Assembly (NCBI GenBank): GCA_965223125.1 | Contig: OZ244984.1 | Span: 1,922,001 to 1,986,000 of the forward strand | DNA length: 64,000 bases | Direction: 5' to 3' | DNA from: Pacificispira sp965223125 | GTDB lineage: Bacteria; Pseudomonadota; Alphaproteobacteria; UBA8366; Aestuariispiraceae | Shown here: positions 1-6,175 of the stretch, one piece after another | Position numbering within the stretch: the first letter of the stretch is position 1 | Layout: each line of letters opens with the position of its first letter | Notes under the pieces: model-generated | What the model was told of the DNA's origin: nothing | What the model saw: the letters and a program-made list of their open reading frames with translations, nothing else | The model's database searches: none | Program-made: the position numbers and the translations under genes

Positions 1-893
1 TCGATGGATACACCTTCCTGCGCAAGCCAGGAAATCACCGAATGTTTCAGAACATGCGGCGTCACTTCCGGTCCTAATCCCGCTTTCGCAGCCGCGTTCA
101 TAAAGCTCGTTCTGATATCGTTGAGCGGTTCGCCGTAGCACTCGATCACATGATTTGACTGCGCCTGCTTTTTGGCTTTCTGGAGCTCTCGAACAAGCAC
201 ACCTGTAATCCGCACTATTGTACGGCGTTTGTGTGTCTCCGGACGGTCGGGATTGTCGAAATCGATCCAACCCGTTCCTTGTTCGCCCAGTTTCACACGA
301 TCCCACGTCAAGTCCAGAACGGCACCCTTTCGTGCCCCTGTCGTCCCGGCAATCAGGATAAACAGGCGGGTGTGCGAATATTCCGCACACTCCAACAGTC
401 GGTGAAACTCGCCACGGGTCAGAAAACGCTCTCTTGGGCGTCCGGCTGCTGGCAAATCGATATGAGGGGCTTTGGTGATTGCCTTGCGCCGTTCGGCGGC
501 ATTCAAGGTTGCCTTCAACTCCACTAGCTCGTGGCGACCACTCACACCAACCGCGTTGCGTTCCACTATGTACTGCGCCACCAATTCCGGTGTGATCTGT
601 TCGGGCAGTAACGGCCCAAAGAACGGCTCCAGGGGCTTGTGATAGCCTCTGGTAACGCTCTTGGCCCGCGCCTGCCCCTTCTTCTCGGACATGGCGAGCC
701 GCCAGCGCAGAAGCTCCAGAACGGTCGGCTCTGGCGGTAACGCCGTTTTGGATGCGACATGAAGGGCTAAACATCGTTCAGCCTCCCGTCGATCCGCCGT
801 GAAAGTGCAGAGGGTACGGCCCGCATCGCGGATGTACCAAGACCGGTATCCCGGTCTTTTGATAAGTCGGGGTGGTTTCCGTTGTCGCGGCAT
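1..893 (-). CDS. Tyrosine recombinase (integrase), 3' part beyond window
   Basis: Phage-type site-specific integrase, expected to insert and excise the element that ends at 6134. About 297 N-terminal residues are visible and the frame stays open to base 1. The ATG at 893 gives an N-terminus with the usual integrase pattern (GYRSWYIRD, then TADRREAERCLA near residues 33-44). The SAM-like core-binding domain spans roughly residues 65-140. The catalytic domain shows box I Arg188 in TGARKGAV, a candidate Lys near residue 221, and box II His280 in HVLKH, where Lys283 stands in the usual Arg position of HxxR. The second His/Trp box and catalytic Tyr lie beyond the edge. The start overlaps the alpA-like gene by about 127 bases in another frame. 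Family assignment is firm; the exact start is inferred. Confidence 0.88.
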   Translation of the reverse strand, partial: MPRQRKPPRLIKRPGYRSWYIRDAGRTLCTFTADRREAERCLALHVASKTALPPEPTVLELLRWRLAMSEKKGQARAKSVTRGYHKPLEPFFGPLLPEQITPELVAQYIVERNAVGVSGRHELVELKATLNAAERRKAITKAPHIDLPAAGRPRERFLTRGEFHRLLECAEYSHTRLFILIAGTTGARKGAVLDLTWDRVKLGEQGTGWIDFDNPDRPETHKRRTIVRITGVLVRELQKAKKQAQSNHVIECYGEPLNDIRTSFMNAAAKAGLGPEVTPHVLKHSVISWLAQEGVSI

Positions 894-1054
894 GTCCATG
901 TCTCCAGGCAGTTAGACAAGCAATCTTCATCGATTCGGATCGAACCGGTCGGATACTTGATGACTGGAAGATGGCCTGACGCCGCCATACGCCGAACAGT
1001 CTCATAAGAGACATTCAACCGCTTCGCCGTTTCACGCATTGTCAGGAGGCCCAT
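767..1054 (-). CDS. AlpA / MerR-like HTH excisionase-type regulator
   Basis: A 95-residue DNA-binding protein of the AlpA/excisionase type. Residues 1-50 hold a winged helix-turn-helix: LTMRETAKRLNVSYETVRRM, followed by a wing around KYPTGSIRID. Such proteins act as directionality factors or activators of the neighbouring integrase. A GGGAGG ribosome-binding site lies about eight bases before the ATG at 1054. The C-terminal 40 residues have no recognisable fold and are read through the start of the integrase gene, so int and xis are probably translationally linked. Helix-turn-helix class is clear; excisionase role is inferred from position. Confidence 0.75.
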   Translation of the reverse strand: MGLLTMRETAKRLNVSYETVRRMAASGHLPVIKYPTGSIRIDEDCLSNCLETWTCRDNGNHPDLSKDRDTGLGTSAMRAVPSALSRRIDGRLNDV

Positions 1055-1092
1055 AGCAGAGCCCTCCCGAAGATCGTTACGCCGTTAGTTTC

Positions 1093-1121
1093 TTGTGGAA
1101 AAACCTGGAGAGGGATATACT
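1093..1121 (+). promoter_or_regulatory. Sigma-70-like promoter for a small RNA
   Basis: TTGTGG (1093-1098), a 17-base spacer and TATACT (1116-1121). It points rightward into the 3' end of the XRE gene at 1140-1706, which is on the other strand. No coding gene on the + strand follows, but an excellent intrinsic terminator does, at 1210-1244. Confidence 0.5.
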
Positions 1122-1127
1122 CTTTCG

Positions 1128-1244
1128 CAGATAAACGACTCACGTCTGATCCTCCTGTTTCTTGAGGGTTGGGGCTGCGCCAACAGCCGCTGGGTGGTTT
1201 TGCAAGGAGCGGCTCGGGTCTTCATGATCCGAGCCGTTTTTTTT
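1128..1244 (+). ncRNA. Candidate antisense small RNA, about 117 nt
   Basis: Defined by the promoter at 1093-1121 (start expected near 1128) and the terminator at 1210-1244. Inside is a second hairpin (GGCTG paired with CAGCC near 1172-1187). The RNA would be complementary to about the last 105 bases of the XRE gene 1140-1706 and could control the message of this regulator. It is a prediction from sequence signals only; no known RNA family was recognised. Confidence 0.42.
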
Positions 1245-1706
1245 CAACGAGCGTTCGAGCCTCAAGAGCCGCTGACCGTAGTAGTGAAGCTCACCGTGAA
1301 TTGAATCGAGTGTCCCGTTTAAATCCTCAATGTCTTTCACCGGGAGTGACCATTTCGTCCAATCTAGGTCAGATGCAAAGTGATCTACGAAGTCAAAGTA
1401 GTCAGGATTGTTGAACGGAATTTCCTCATTGAGGGAGGGATCGATACGGCATTCTTCTTGCTGGTAAACAGTGTTGAAAATTTCTCTCGGATCAATTTCG
1501 AGAATTTTGCAAAGACGCGTTAGTTTTGGCAGCGGAGGATATTTTCCGTCTGGCTGTCCAGCCTTTTCCCACTTTGCCAATGAGTTTGGACTAACTCCGG
1601 CCATTTCAGCGAGTTTGGCACGCGAAAGCTTGCGGGAAATTCGTTCCCGCTCCAGCCGCCCCCCTAGGCCGACAAACTGAAAGTTGAAATCATCAGCATC
1701 GCTCAT
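1140..1706 (-). CDS. XRE-family HTH regulator (element repressor candidate)
   Basis: A 188-residue protein with an N-terminal Cro/CI-type helix-turn-helix at about residues 15-70 (ISRKLSRAKLAEMAGVSPNS, then LPKLTRLCKILEIDP). The rest is acidic with no known domain, and the last 40 residues are basic and low in structure. Its start overlaps a near-palindrome (1705-1736), which suggests autorepression. Its 3' end is opposite the candidate small RNA, and the last 35 or so codons include the terminator hairpin, so the C-terminus may be poorly constrained. Position next to int and alpA fits an element-maintenance repressor; that role is inferred. Confidence 0.75.
   Translation of the reverse strand: MSDADDFNFQFVGLGGRLERERISRKLSRAKLAEMAGVSPNSLAKWEKAGQPDGKYPPLPKLTRLCKILEIDPREIFNTVYQQEECRIDPSLNEEIPFNNPDYFDFVDHFASDLDWTKWSLPVKDIEDLNGTLDSIHGELHYYGQRLLRLERSLKKNGSDHEDPSRSLQNHPAAVGAAPTLKKQEDQT
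1210..1244 (+). terminator. Strong intrinsic terminator (rightward)
   Basis: Stem CGGCTCGG (1210-1217) with CCGAGCCG (1229-1236), 11-base loop, then eight T (1237-1244). It terminates only rightward transcripts; there is no matching A-run on the other side. On the minus strand the same bases are coding sequence of the XRE gene. Confidence 0.75.
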
Positions 1707-1736
1707 AAGGGCAAATTTAGTCCTAATTTGCCTTAT
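1705..1736. promoter_or_regulatory. Near-palindromic operator over the XRE start codon
   Basis: Left arm ATAAGGGCAAATT (1705-1717) and right arm AATTTGCCTTAT (1725-1736) are reverse complements apart from one extra G. It spans the start of the XRE gene at 1706, where a bound repressor would block its own expression. Confidence 0.5.
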
Positions 1737-1806
1737 AGGTCAAATGAAAAATCTAGATATCGTGGACTATCTGGATAATTCTCAAAATATTGAATTTAAC
1801 TTTGCG

Positions 1807-2025
1807 TTATCGCAACACATCGAAACGCCAACGGCTTGGTTGTTTAAACATTTCCCGAGTTCGGATTGCTTCATTTCGTGTCAAAACAGCCGCCTTGTTA
1901 CGGTCGCTCGACATACGAGCCACGCAATCTACGTGGTGCGTGTAGTAGTACCTTTTTCCTTGGATGCTGATGGACAACAGCATCCGGGATTTTTCAGTCG
2001 AATAGTAAAAAGCCACGCCGCCCAT
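1807..2025 (-). CDS. Small hypothetical protein
   Basis: A 72-residue basic protein with no recognised family. It is the only plausible gene in the 409-base space between the two XRE genes (1707-2115). Features: many Tyr and Arg residues, no signal peptide or membrane segment. The base composition is AT-rich like the adjacent region. There is no strong ribosome-binding site, so it may be a chance reading frame. Confidence 0.3.
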   Translation of the reverse strand: MGGVAFYYSTEKSRMLLSISIQGKRYYYTHHVDCVARMSSDRNKAAVLTRNEAIRTREMFKQPSRWRFDVLR

Positions 2026-2115
2026 CCTGAAATCATTTGTGAAGATACGATTTGAGAAGGTAGACAGATTCGCGCTGAGCCATGAAGTAACACATGGCTC
2101 AGCGCAAACCTTTGG

Positions 2116-2883
2116 TCACCGTTCGGAGGCTGACTCGGAGAAATTCTCCGGCAGTTTCCCCGCCGTTGCCATCCCCCAGAGGAACGGGCGAACTTTCGGG
2201 GTCAACTTTTTGTATCCGCCCCACCCCTCAAAGAAACTGGGTTCATTGATCCGATCTTCCTCACTCAACCTATCGGCAATATCCTTGAGCGCGCCTAAGT
2301 CCACACTCCACAGATCAAGACCAATTACCGCCGTATCCACGATCCGGCCCCCGACTTCCGAGCAATAGTCATGCGCGTCGCAGGGATTGCCCTCAAATAT
2401 GTCGAGGATCGTGTTCCCGTCCAGCGCATTGGTCCGGGTCAAACCACGTTGATGGGCAAGGATAGCCAAATCACGCGGTTCTAGCTCTGACAGAGCCCGC
2501 TTTGCATCGTCAGCCATTGCGAGCGCCTTCCGCACTGATCCTTCGAAGCCATCTTCGCGCAAGGCGTCAATCGCCTCTAAGATTAGTGCAGCATGATCGA
2601 TCGGGTCGACATCGAAGGGCGGGAGCAACTCCGAAGTCCGATCTGCCGACGGATTGTTCTCCGCCATACCTTCCACGATGATTTCCGGGTCGACCTTCAA
2701 CACCGCGCAAATCTTGCGAAGACGCATAACGGACACTTCCTGCGTCCCGGCCTCGAATTTCTCGATACTCTTTGGGCTGATGCCGGTCTTCTCGCCCAAG
2801 TTGGCCCGCGACAGGCCTGCCGCATCCCGAGCGGCCCGCAAACGCTTGCCGATTTCTTCCTGCGTCATTTCGACATCACTCAT
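2116..2883 (-). CDS. XRE-family HTH regulator with long C-terminal region
   Basis: A 255-residue protein. Residues 8-62 form a Cro/CI helix-turn-helix (EIGKRLRAARDAAGLSRANL ... GISPKSIEKFEAG), followed by VMRLRKICAVLKVDPE. The long C-terminal part is acidic, contains a helical ALAMADDAKRALSEL stretch, and matches no domain I recognise. Upstream, ACCTA-TACG-TAGGT (2904-2917) is a short inverted repeat that could be its operator. It is the second XRE gene in the element, lies between the rep gene and the first regulator, and may control rep. Confidence 0.72.
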   Translation of the reverse strand: MSDVEMTQEEIGKRLRAARDAAGLSRANLGEKTGISPKSIEKFEAGTQEVSVMRLRKICAVLKVDPEIIVEGMAENNPSADRTSELLPPFDVDPIDHAALILEAIDALREDGFEGSVRKALAMADDAKRALSELEPRDLAILAHQRGLTRTNALDGNTILDIFEGNPCDAHDYCSEVGGRIVDTAVIGLDLWSVDLGALKDIADRLSEEDRINEPSFFEGWGGYKKLTPKVRPFLWGMATAGKLPENFSESASER

Positions 2884-2958
2884 AACACGCTCCTTTTTCG
2901 TAAACCTATACGTAGGTAGGGACAGGGTCTTTCCTGTTCCCCGGTGAAGTCCCCGGGA

Positions 2959-3165
2959 TCATTCCCGAGGAACGTTTCCTTTAGCTATAGCTAAAGGAAA
3001 TTTGGTGCTTCGGAGAGGTTCCCCGAGATATTCCCCGAGAGCCTGTCCAACCTTAGAAGCCGAGTTTCTAAGCCACTCAAAGTTTTCCCCGGGAGTTTGT
3101 GCATGAAGGAAAAGGGGGGGCATTCCGTTAACGTTAACGGTCCCGATTTTCCGAAGTCCGATCAT
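2959..3165 (-). CDS. Small ORF translationally coupled to rep
   Basis: A 68-residue frame whose ATG overlaps the stop codon of the rep gene (ATGA, 3162-3165), a classic coupling arrangement and the best argument that it is real. No family recognised. Its C-terminal half is encoded by repeated GGGGAA-type motifs (giving GEN, GEY and GEP) and a 26-bp palindrome, so the same DNA may mainly serve as a cis site. Confidence 0.4.
   Translation of the reverse strand: MIGLRKIGTVNVNGMPPLFLHAQTPGENFEWLRNSASKVGQALGEYLGEPLRSTKFPLAIAKGNVPRE
2975..3000. repeat. 26-bp perfect palindrome with flanking GGGGAA-type repeats
   Basis: TTTCCTTTAGCTA (2975-2987) is followed directly by its reverse complement. TTCCCCGG or TTCCCCGAG motifs, in whole or part, recur at about 2937, 2949, 2962, 3019, 3031 and 3084; the pair at 3019 and 3031 is a direct repeat at 12-bp spacing. 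Lying just behind the rep gene, the cluster resembles a replication or regulatory site, but it also lies inside the small ORF 2959-3165. Confidence 0.5.
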
Positions 3166-4619
3166 TGGAGCCGCCTCCCTTCATCGAAAGGCGGTGAACC
3201 TTGGTTGGGAGGGGGCCTTGTATCGAGGTATCCTCCCCCATCTGCTCGGACAGTTGTCGTTGTAGTGTGCTTCATAGGGGGGCGACTTGCGTCGCCGTCG
3301 CCTTTGGCGACCGTCGCAGCTATTCTCTCAGCCTCTATACGCGCTCTGAATATCGCTCTGGCATCGGTGACCTGGTCATGAAGCCCATTGCGGCGAACGA
3401 GGTCATTAAAGTCCCCATCGTAGTTCATAACGATCACGCAGGGCTCCATACGCCGAGTAAATTTCGGCATCGGACGCGTGATTGCTAAAACTCGGTTCTC
3501 ATCTTGGCGTGGTTCACTCGGTTCTGGTCGCTTTTCAGCGTCCTTCTTTTCCGTCACGCGCCATATCCATCGATCATCGACAGTAGGCACCATGATGAGT
3601 TTTTGGCCGTTCTCTCGAAGCGTCCGTCGGAATGTCCTGAGTGAACCTAGTGGATGAAAAAATTTGAGGCCCTTTTCGCGCACTGGGACCCTTTGCCCCT
3701 CGTCCGTCACACGCATTTCAACTTCACCTGTGTCCGGATCAAATTTGAGCCGACCACCGGCAATCTGCAAAAAGAGTTCTCCAAGTTCTTCATCGCTGAG
3801 AAGGTCGAACTGCTGCGGCTTGAAAACGTACTTTACAACCTCGTTTGGTTTTTCGATCTTGCTGTCATGAACATAGCCCTTTGGAAAAAAGTTCCGGGCG
3901 AATTCAAGAAATTCTTTCCAGCGCTTCGATCCCAAATGGCGACGGCATTTAAAGAGAACATGGCTATGCATGTTCAACATCGCTGCGCCGGACTCGTCGC
4001 GTTTGATCGTGTTCTCGACGTTGTAAAATTCGATATCAATCCCGAACGTCTTGAGTGTCGGATGACTGGCAAACTTCGACATGCGCCGGGTATGGGCTTT
4101 ATGATACCGGCGATAGTGCGGGAGAGGCGTCCAGCCGCCCGATACGACCAGCATTCTCAATCGACCGAATTTCGTGACGTCGAACAGGTAACGAATGCTT
4201 TTCAGCATATCGTGGACGTTCCGAGATTGCGGGGCCGGTAGCATGTTGCAGTTACGAAATGGCCGGATCGTGTCTGTCTGGCCGCTCACAAGCCCAACAA
4301 CCATTGTCTCCCGCCCTTCATTGGTCCCGGTAATGCCGACACGTTCCAGACGGGCAATTAAGTCTTCGGTCTGCTCTATCAGTTGCCGTTCCCGGCTTTT
4401 CCCATCGATAAAACCCTCCCGCGAGACTTCTCGCCCGATAAGAGCTTCCCCAATTTCCTTGATGCTGATTTCCTTGGGTCCAGCCTTCCATCCAAAATTA
4501 TCCTTGGCCGTGTTCAGTTTAGGAACTGGCAACGCGTTAGGATTGCCTTTGAAGGCTGGTTTTGCCTTTTCGCTTGCGGGTGAAACATAACTTGCGTGAG
4601 TATCAAGGGGAGGCGTCAT
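3162..4619 (-). CDS. Replication initiator-like protein with HUH motif
   Basis: A 485-residue protein with marks of a rolling-circle replication endonuclease: a His-x-His metal motif (MHSHVLF, His218 and His220) after a beta-rich stretch (RLRMLVVSGGWTPLPHYRRY), and a YxxK motif (KYVFKP, Tyr264 to Lys267) about 45 residues later. In this superfamily the Tyr nicks one strand at the origin and stays covalently attached. The N-terminal 60 residues are Pro/Lys-rich and the C-terminal 80 low in complexity. No helicase domain is visible, so a host helicase would be needed. It lets the element replicate after excision, or is a relic of a plasmid or single-stranded phage. Rep class is inferred from motifs, not from a match. 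Confidence 0.68.
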   Translation of the reverse strand: MTPPLDTHASYVSPASEKAKPAFKGNPNALPVPKLNTAKDNFGWKAGPKEISIKEIGEALIGREVSREGFIDGKSRERQLIEQTEDLIARLERVGITGTNEGRETMVVGLVSGQTDTIRPFRNCNMLPAPQSRNVHDMLKSIRYLFDVTKFGRLRMLVVSGGWTPLPHYRRYHKAHTRRMSKFASHPTLKTFGIDIEFYNVENTIKRDESGAAMLNMHSHVLFKCRRHLGSKRWKEFLEFARNFFPKGYVHDSKIEKPNEVVKYVFKPQQFDLLSDEELGELFLQIAGGRLKFDPDTGEVEMRVTDEGQRVPVREKGLKFFHPLGSLRTFRRTLRENGQKLIMVPTVDDRWIWRVTEKKDAEKRPEPSEPRQDENRVLAITRPMPKFTRRMEPCVIVMNYDGDFNDLVRRNGLHDQVTDARAIFRARIEAERIAATVAKGDGDASRPPMKHTTTTTVRADGGGYLDTRPPPNQGSPPFDEGRRLQ

Positions 4620-4663
4620 AGCGCGCGCTCCCCCGGTCGAACGATCAAAATATAGGAAAAGAA

Positions 4664-5083
4664 ATGACCACGCTTAAGGAATTCGTCATGGCTTCCCTGC
4701 GAGACGTATCTGAGGCCCTCCAGGACTTCGAACAGTCTCAAAAGGAAAACGGTAGAAATATCACACCGTTTCCTATTATCAGCACCCTTGCAGCGAATAG
4801 CGGTAATTCTCCGTATACGATTGGCAAGGTTTTCTTTCGAGATGAAAACGGAGAATACCTCAAAGGAAAAGGCGGAGAAAAGGCGTGGCAAGGCCAAGTA
4901 ATAATGCCTATTGAGTTTAATATAGCAGTAACCGCCGTATCTGGAGATCAAACAGATGCAGGGGTTGGTCTTAAGGTGCTTGAGGCATTCCGAGTTGGTA
5001 CAGACGTAAAGACTTCCAGTGAATACAGTTCTGCAAGCCGTGTTACGTTTGTTGTTCCACTTCAACTTGCAAGAAGTGAGTAA
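4664..5083 (+). CDS. Cargo protein resembling trypco2-type small domain proteins
   Basis: A 139-residue soluble protein and the only + strand gene of the element, 44 bases from the divergent rep start, with AGGAAAAG before its ATG. An N-terminal helix (LKEFVMASLRDVSEALQDFE) precedes a beta-rich half ending in SRVTFVVPLQLA. The layout (helix, VxxxIEFNIAVTA strand, glycine-rich VGLKVLEAF, then S-RV-F-VP-L) recalls, from memory, the trypsin-co-occurring domain proteins found in counter-phage and conflict gene clusters. Composition is clearly more AT-rich than the backbone, consistent with transfer. Function is unknown; no protease partner is visible in the window. Confidence 0.65.
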   Translation: MTTLKEFVMASLRDVSEALQDFEQSQKENGRNITPFPIISTLAANSGNSPYTIGKVFFRDENGEYLKGKGGEKAWQGQVIMPIEFNIAVTAVSGDQTDAGVGLKVLEAFRVGTDVKTSSEYSSASRVTFVVPLQLARSE

Positions 5084-5090
5084 CTTCCTT

Positions 5091-5130
5091 TGAACGATTA
5101 TCAATTTTACATGAACGATAATCATTATCG
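5091..5130. repeat. Direct repeats and 15-bp palindrome between convergent genes
   Basis: TGAACGATTATC (5091-5102) recurs as TGAACGATAATC (5112-5123), 21 bp apart, which is two helical turns. The second copy overlaps a perfect palindrome CGATAAT-C-ATTATCG (5116-5130). A further hairpin, GTGGGGGC-CTT-GCCCCCAC, is at 5159-5177. The spacing suggests a cooperative binding site or a nicking origin for Rep, but this is inference. Confidence 0.45.
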
Positions 5131-5898
5131 CCGCCCTTTCCCACGCGCTCCGCGCAGGGTGGGGGCCTTGCCCCCACACCCCCGCACCTCGCCGGTGGGC
5201 AGGGGTGCAGGAGAGGAAGTCGTCGCTTCGCTCCTTGTTTCCTTTCCTGACCCCTGCGCGAGAGGATAGGGCGCTTCCGTGGCGTAAAGGCCCTCCCGCC
5301 GCTCGCTACGCTCACGGTCTCCCGAGGAGGACCTTGACCCCCCTCCAGCGCCGTGCGCCCCTCTGGCAACGTGCAGGGGCAGGCTAGGGGCCTTTTGCGG
5401 TCCCTTGGCTTCCGGAAGTACCGTGTAGACTGTTTGCCGGGAGATACCGAACCGCTTTGCAATCTCGGCTGCTGAATGCCCGCGGGAAAATAGCCGCTCG
5501 ATTTTAGCGTTGCGGTCCTGGCGGCGCTGCGCTCGATACAGCTTCATGAAGCCGCGCGCGATCTCTGTCGAGATGTCGAGATCCCGTGCAGCCGTTTTCA
5601 GCGCTTCGGACTTGGACAGGCCGGACAGGGTAAGAGCGTCCACCGCATCCGAAATGGCTTTGCCGCGCTCCTGGGTGGCTGCGCGGCGAACATCGATCGA
5701 TTGCTGAAAATCCCGATCAATGCGGCGTTTGTCCTGCGCCTGGCGCTTCCGGCCTTTGACCAGGCCAAGGAAAGGCTCGATGAGCGCCGACAGTTCATCC
5801 GCATGAAGCTCAATCGTGAGCCGGTACCGCATCGCATCGCCCGGAACAGGTTCCAGGTTGACGGGCAGGCGCGAGATATCGAATTCGCGATTAACCAT
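5125..5898 (-). CDS. HTH DNA-binding protein of the element
   Basis: About 257 residues. A ribosome-binding site GGGAGG sits eight bases before the ATG at 5898, which is preferred over the ATG 27 bases upstream. The middle is helical and charged (residues 50-130). A resolvase-type helix-turn-helix follows near residues 140-165 (GHSAAEIAKRFGISRQTVYT). The last 80 residues are Gly/Ser/Arg/Pro-rich and read through a GC-rich repeat-like stretch, so they may not be structured. There is no serine-recombinase catalytic domain, so it is a DNA-binding or partition-type protein rather than a resolvase. An inverted repeat lies just upstream. Confidence 0.62.
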   Translation of the reverse strand: MVNREFDISRLPVNLEPVPGDAMRYRLTIELHADELSALIEPFLGLVKGRKRQAQDKRRIDRDFQQSIDVRRAATQERGKAISDAVDALTLSGLSKSEALKTAARDLDISTEIARGFMKLYRAQRRQDRNAKIERLFSRGHSAAEIAKRFGISRQTVYTVLPEAKGPQKAPSLPLHVARGAHGAGGGSRSSSGDRERSERREGLYATEAPYPLAQGSGKETRSEATTSSPAPLPTGEVRGCGGKAPTLRGARGKGRR

Positions 5899-5930
5899 CG
5901 TCGCGGCCTCCCGATCTGGGGGCACGACAC

Positions 5931-5959
5931 GGCCAAATTGAGCCTGGCTTAAATTGGCC
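5931..5959. promoter_or_regulatory. Imperfect inverted repeat upstream of the HTH gene
   Basis: GGCCAAATTGAGCC and GGCTTAAATTGGCC are 14-base arms with two mismatches around a single T. It lies 33 bases before the start of the HTH gene and fits an autoregulatory operator. Confidence 0.42.
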
Positions 5960-5974
5960 TAGCGGAGCGACGTT

Positions 5975-5992
5975 TCGGGACTGCGGTCCCGA
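5975..5992. other. Short stable hairpin near the element end
   Basis: TCGGGAC-TGCG-GTCCCGA, a seven-base stem with a four-base loop. Outer bases CGAC and GTCG could extend it with a gap. No T-run follows, so it is not a terminator. It could be a recombination or replication site about 110 bp inside the element end; function unknown. Confidence 0.35.
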
Positions 5993-6100
5993 TTGAATGT
6001 CGTCACTTGTCGAAACATGCGGAAAACCGCTGTTGTCGTTTGTCGCTACTTGGGCTTTATGTTGTTGTTTTTCCCAGGTTTTTTCGCGGCTGGCAGTGTA

Positions 6101-6134
6101 GAGGTCAGCGGTTCGATCCCGCTTGGCTCCACCA
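6101..6134 (+). other. Attachment site: 3' end of a tRNA gene (probably tRNA-Ala)
   Basis: The stretch from GAGGTC to CCA contains a full T-arm (AGCGG, TTCGATC, CCGCT), the 3' strand of an acceptor stem (TGGCTCC), discriminator A and encoded CCA. There is no D-arm, anticodon arm or 5' acceptor strand upstream, so this is a tRNA fragment and not a gene. The sequence matches the usual 3' end of alphaproteobacterial tRNA-Ala. This is the expected right attachment site of the element whose integrase is at 1-893; the intact tRNA should be left of the window. Confidence 0.78.
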
Positions 6135-6135
6135 T

Positions 6136-6165
6136 CGAAAACCCTCGGGAAACCGGGGGTTTTCG
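6136..6165 (+). terminator. Terminator of the ancestral tRNA gene
   Basis: A 13-bp stem CGAAAACCCTCGG / CCGGGGGTTTTCG (one G-T pair) closes a GAAA loop and starts two bases after the tRNA CCA. The TTTT in the right arm and the AAAA in the left arm make it plausible in both directions, so it may also end the ion-channel gene at 6176. Confidence 0.75.
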
Positions 6166-6175
6166 CATTTTCGGC

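Noticed and set aside
1684..2055. Open + strand frame of 123 codons opposite the XRE upstream region
   Set aside because: It overlaps the operator and the small ORF on the other strand, has no ribosome-binding site and no known family.
5353..5360. GTGCGCCC, the core of IncQ-type transfer origins
   Set aside because: The neighbouring inverted repeat and the TAAGTGCGCCCT context are absent, there is no relaxase of that family, and eight bases occur by chance in GC-rich DNA.
5125..5462. C-terminal tail of the HTH protein and overlapping frames in the GC-rich stretch
   Set aside because: The composition is repeat-like in all frames; I treat it as part of one gene and do not assign extra genes.
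6060..6134. A complete tRNA gene
   Set aside because: Only the T-arm and 3' acceptor strand are present. The preceding 40 bases cannot form a D-arm, anticodon arm or 5' acceptor strand.
1..6134. Prophage
   Set aside because: No structural, packaging or lysis genes are present; integrase, regulators and rep alone fit a plasmid-like integrative element or satellite.
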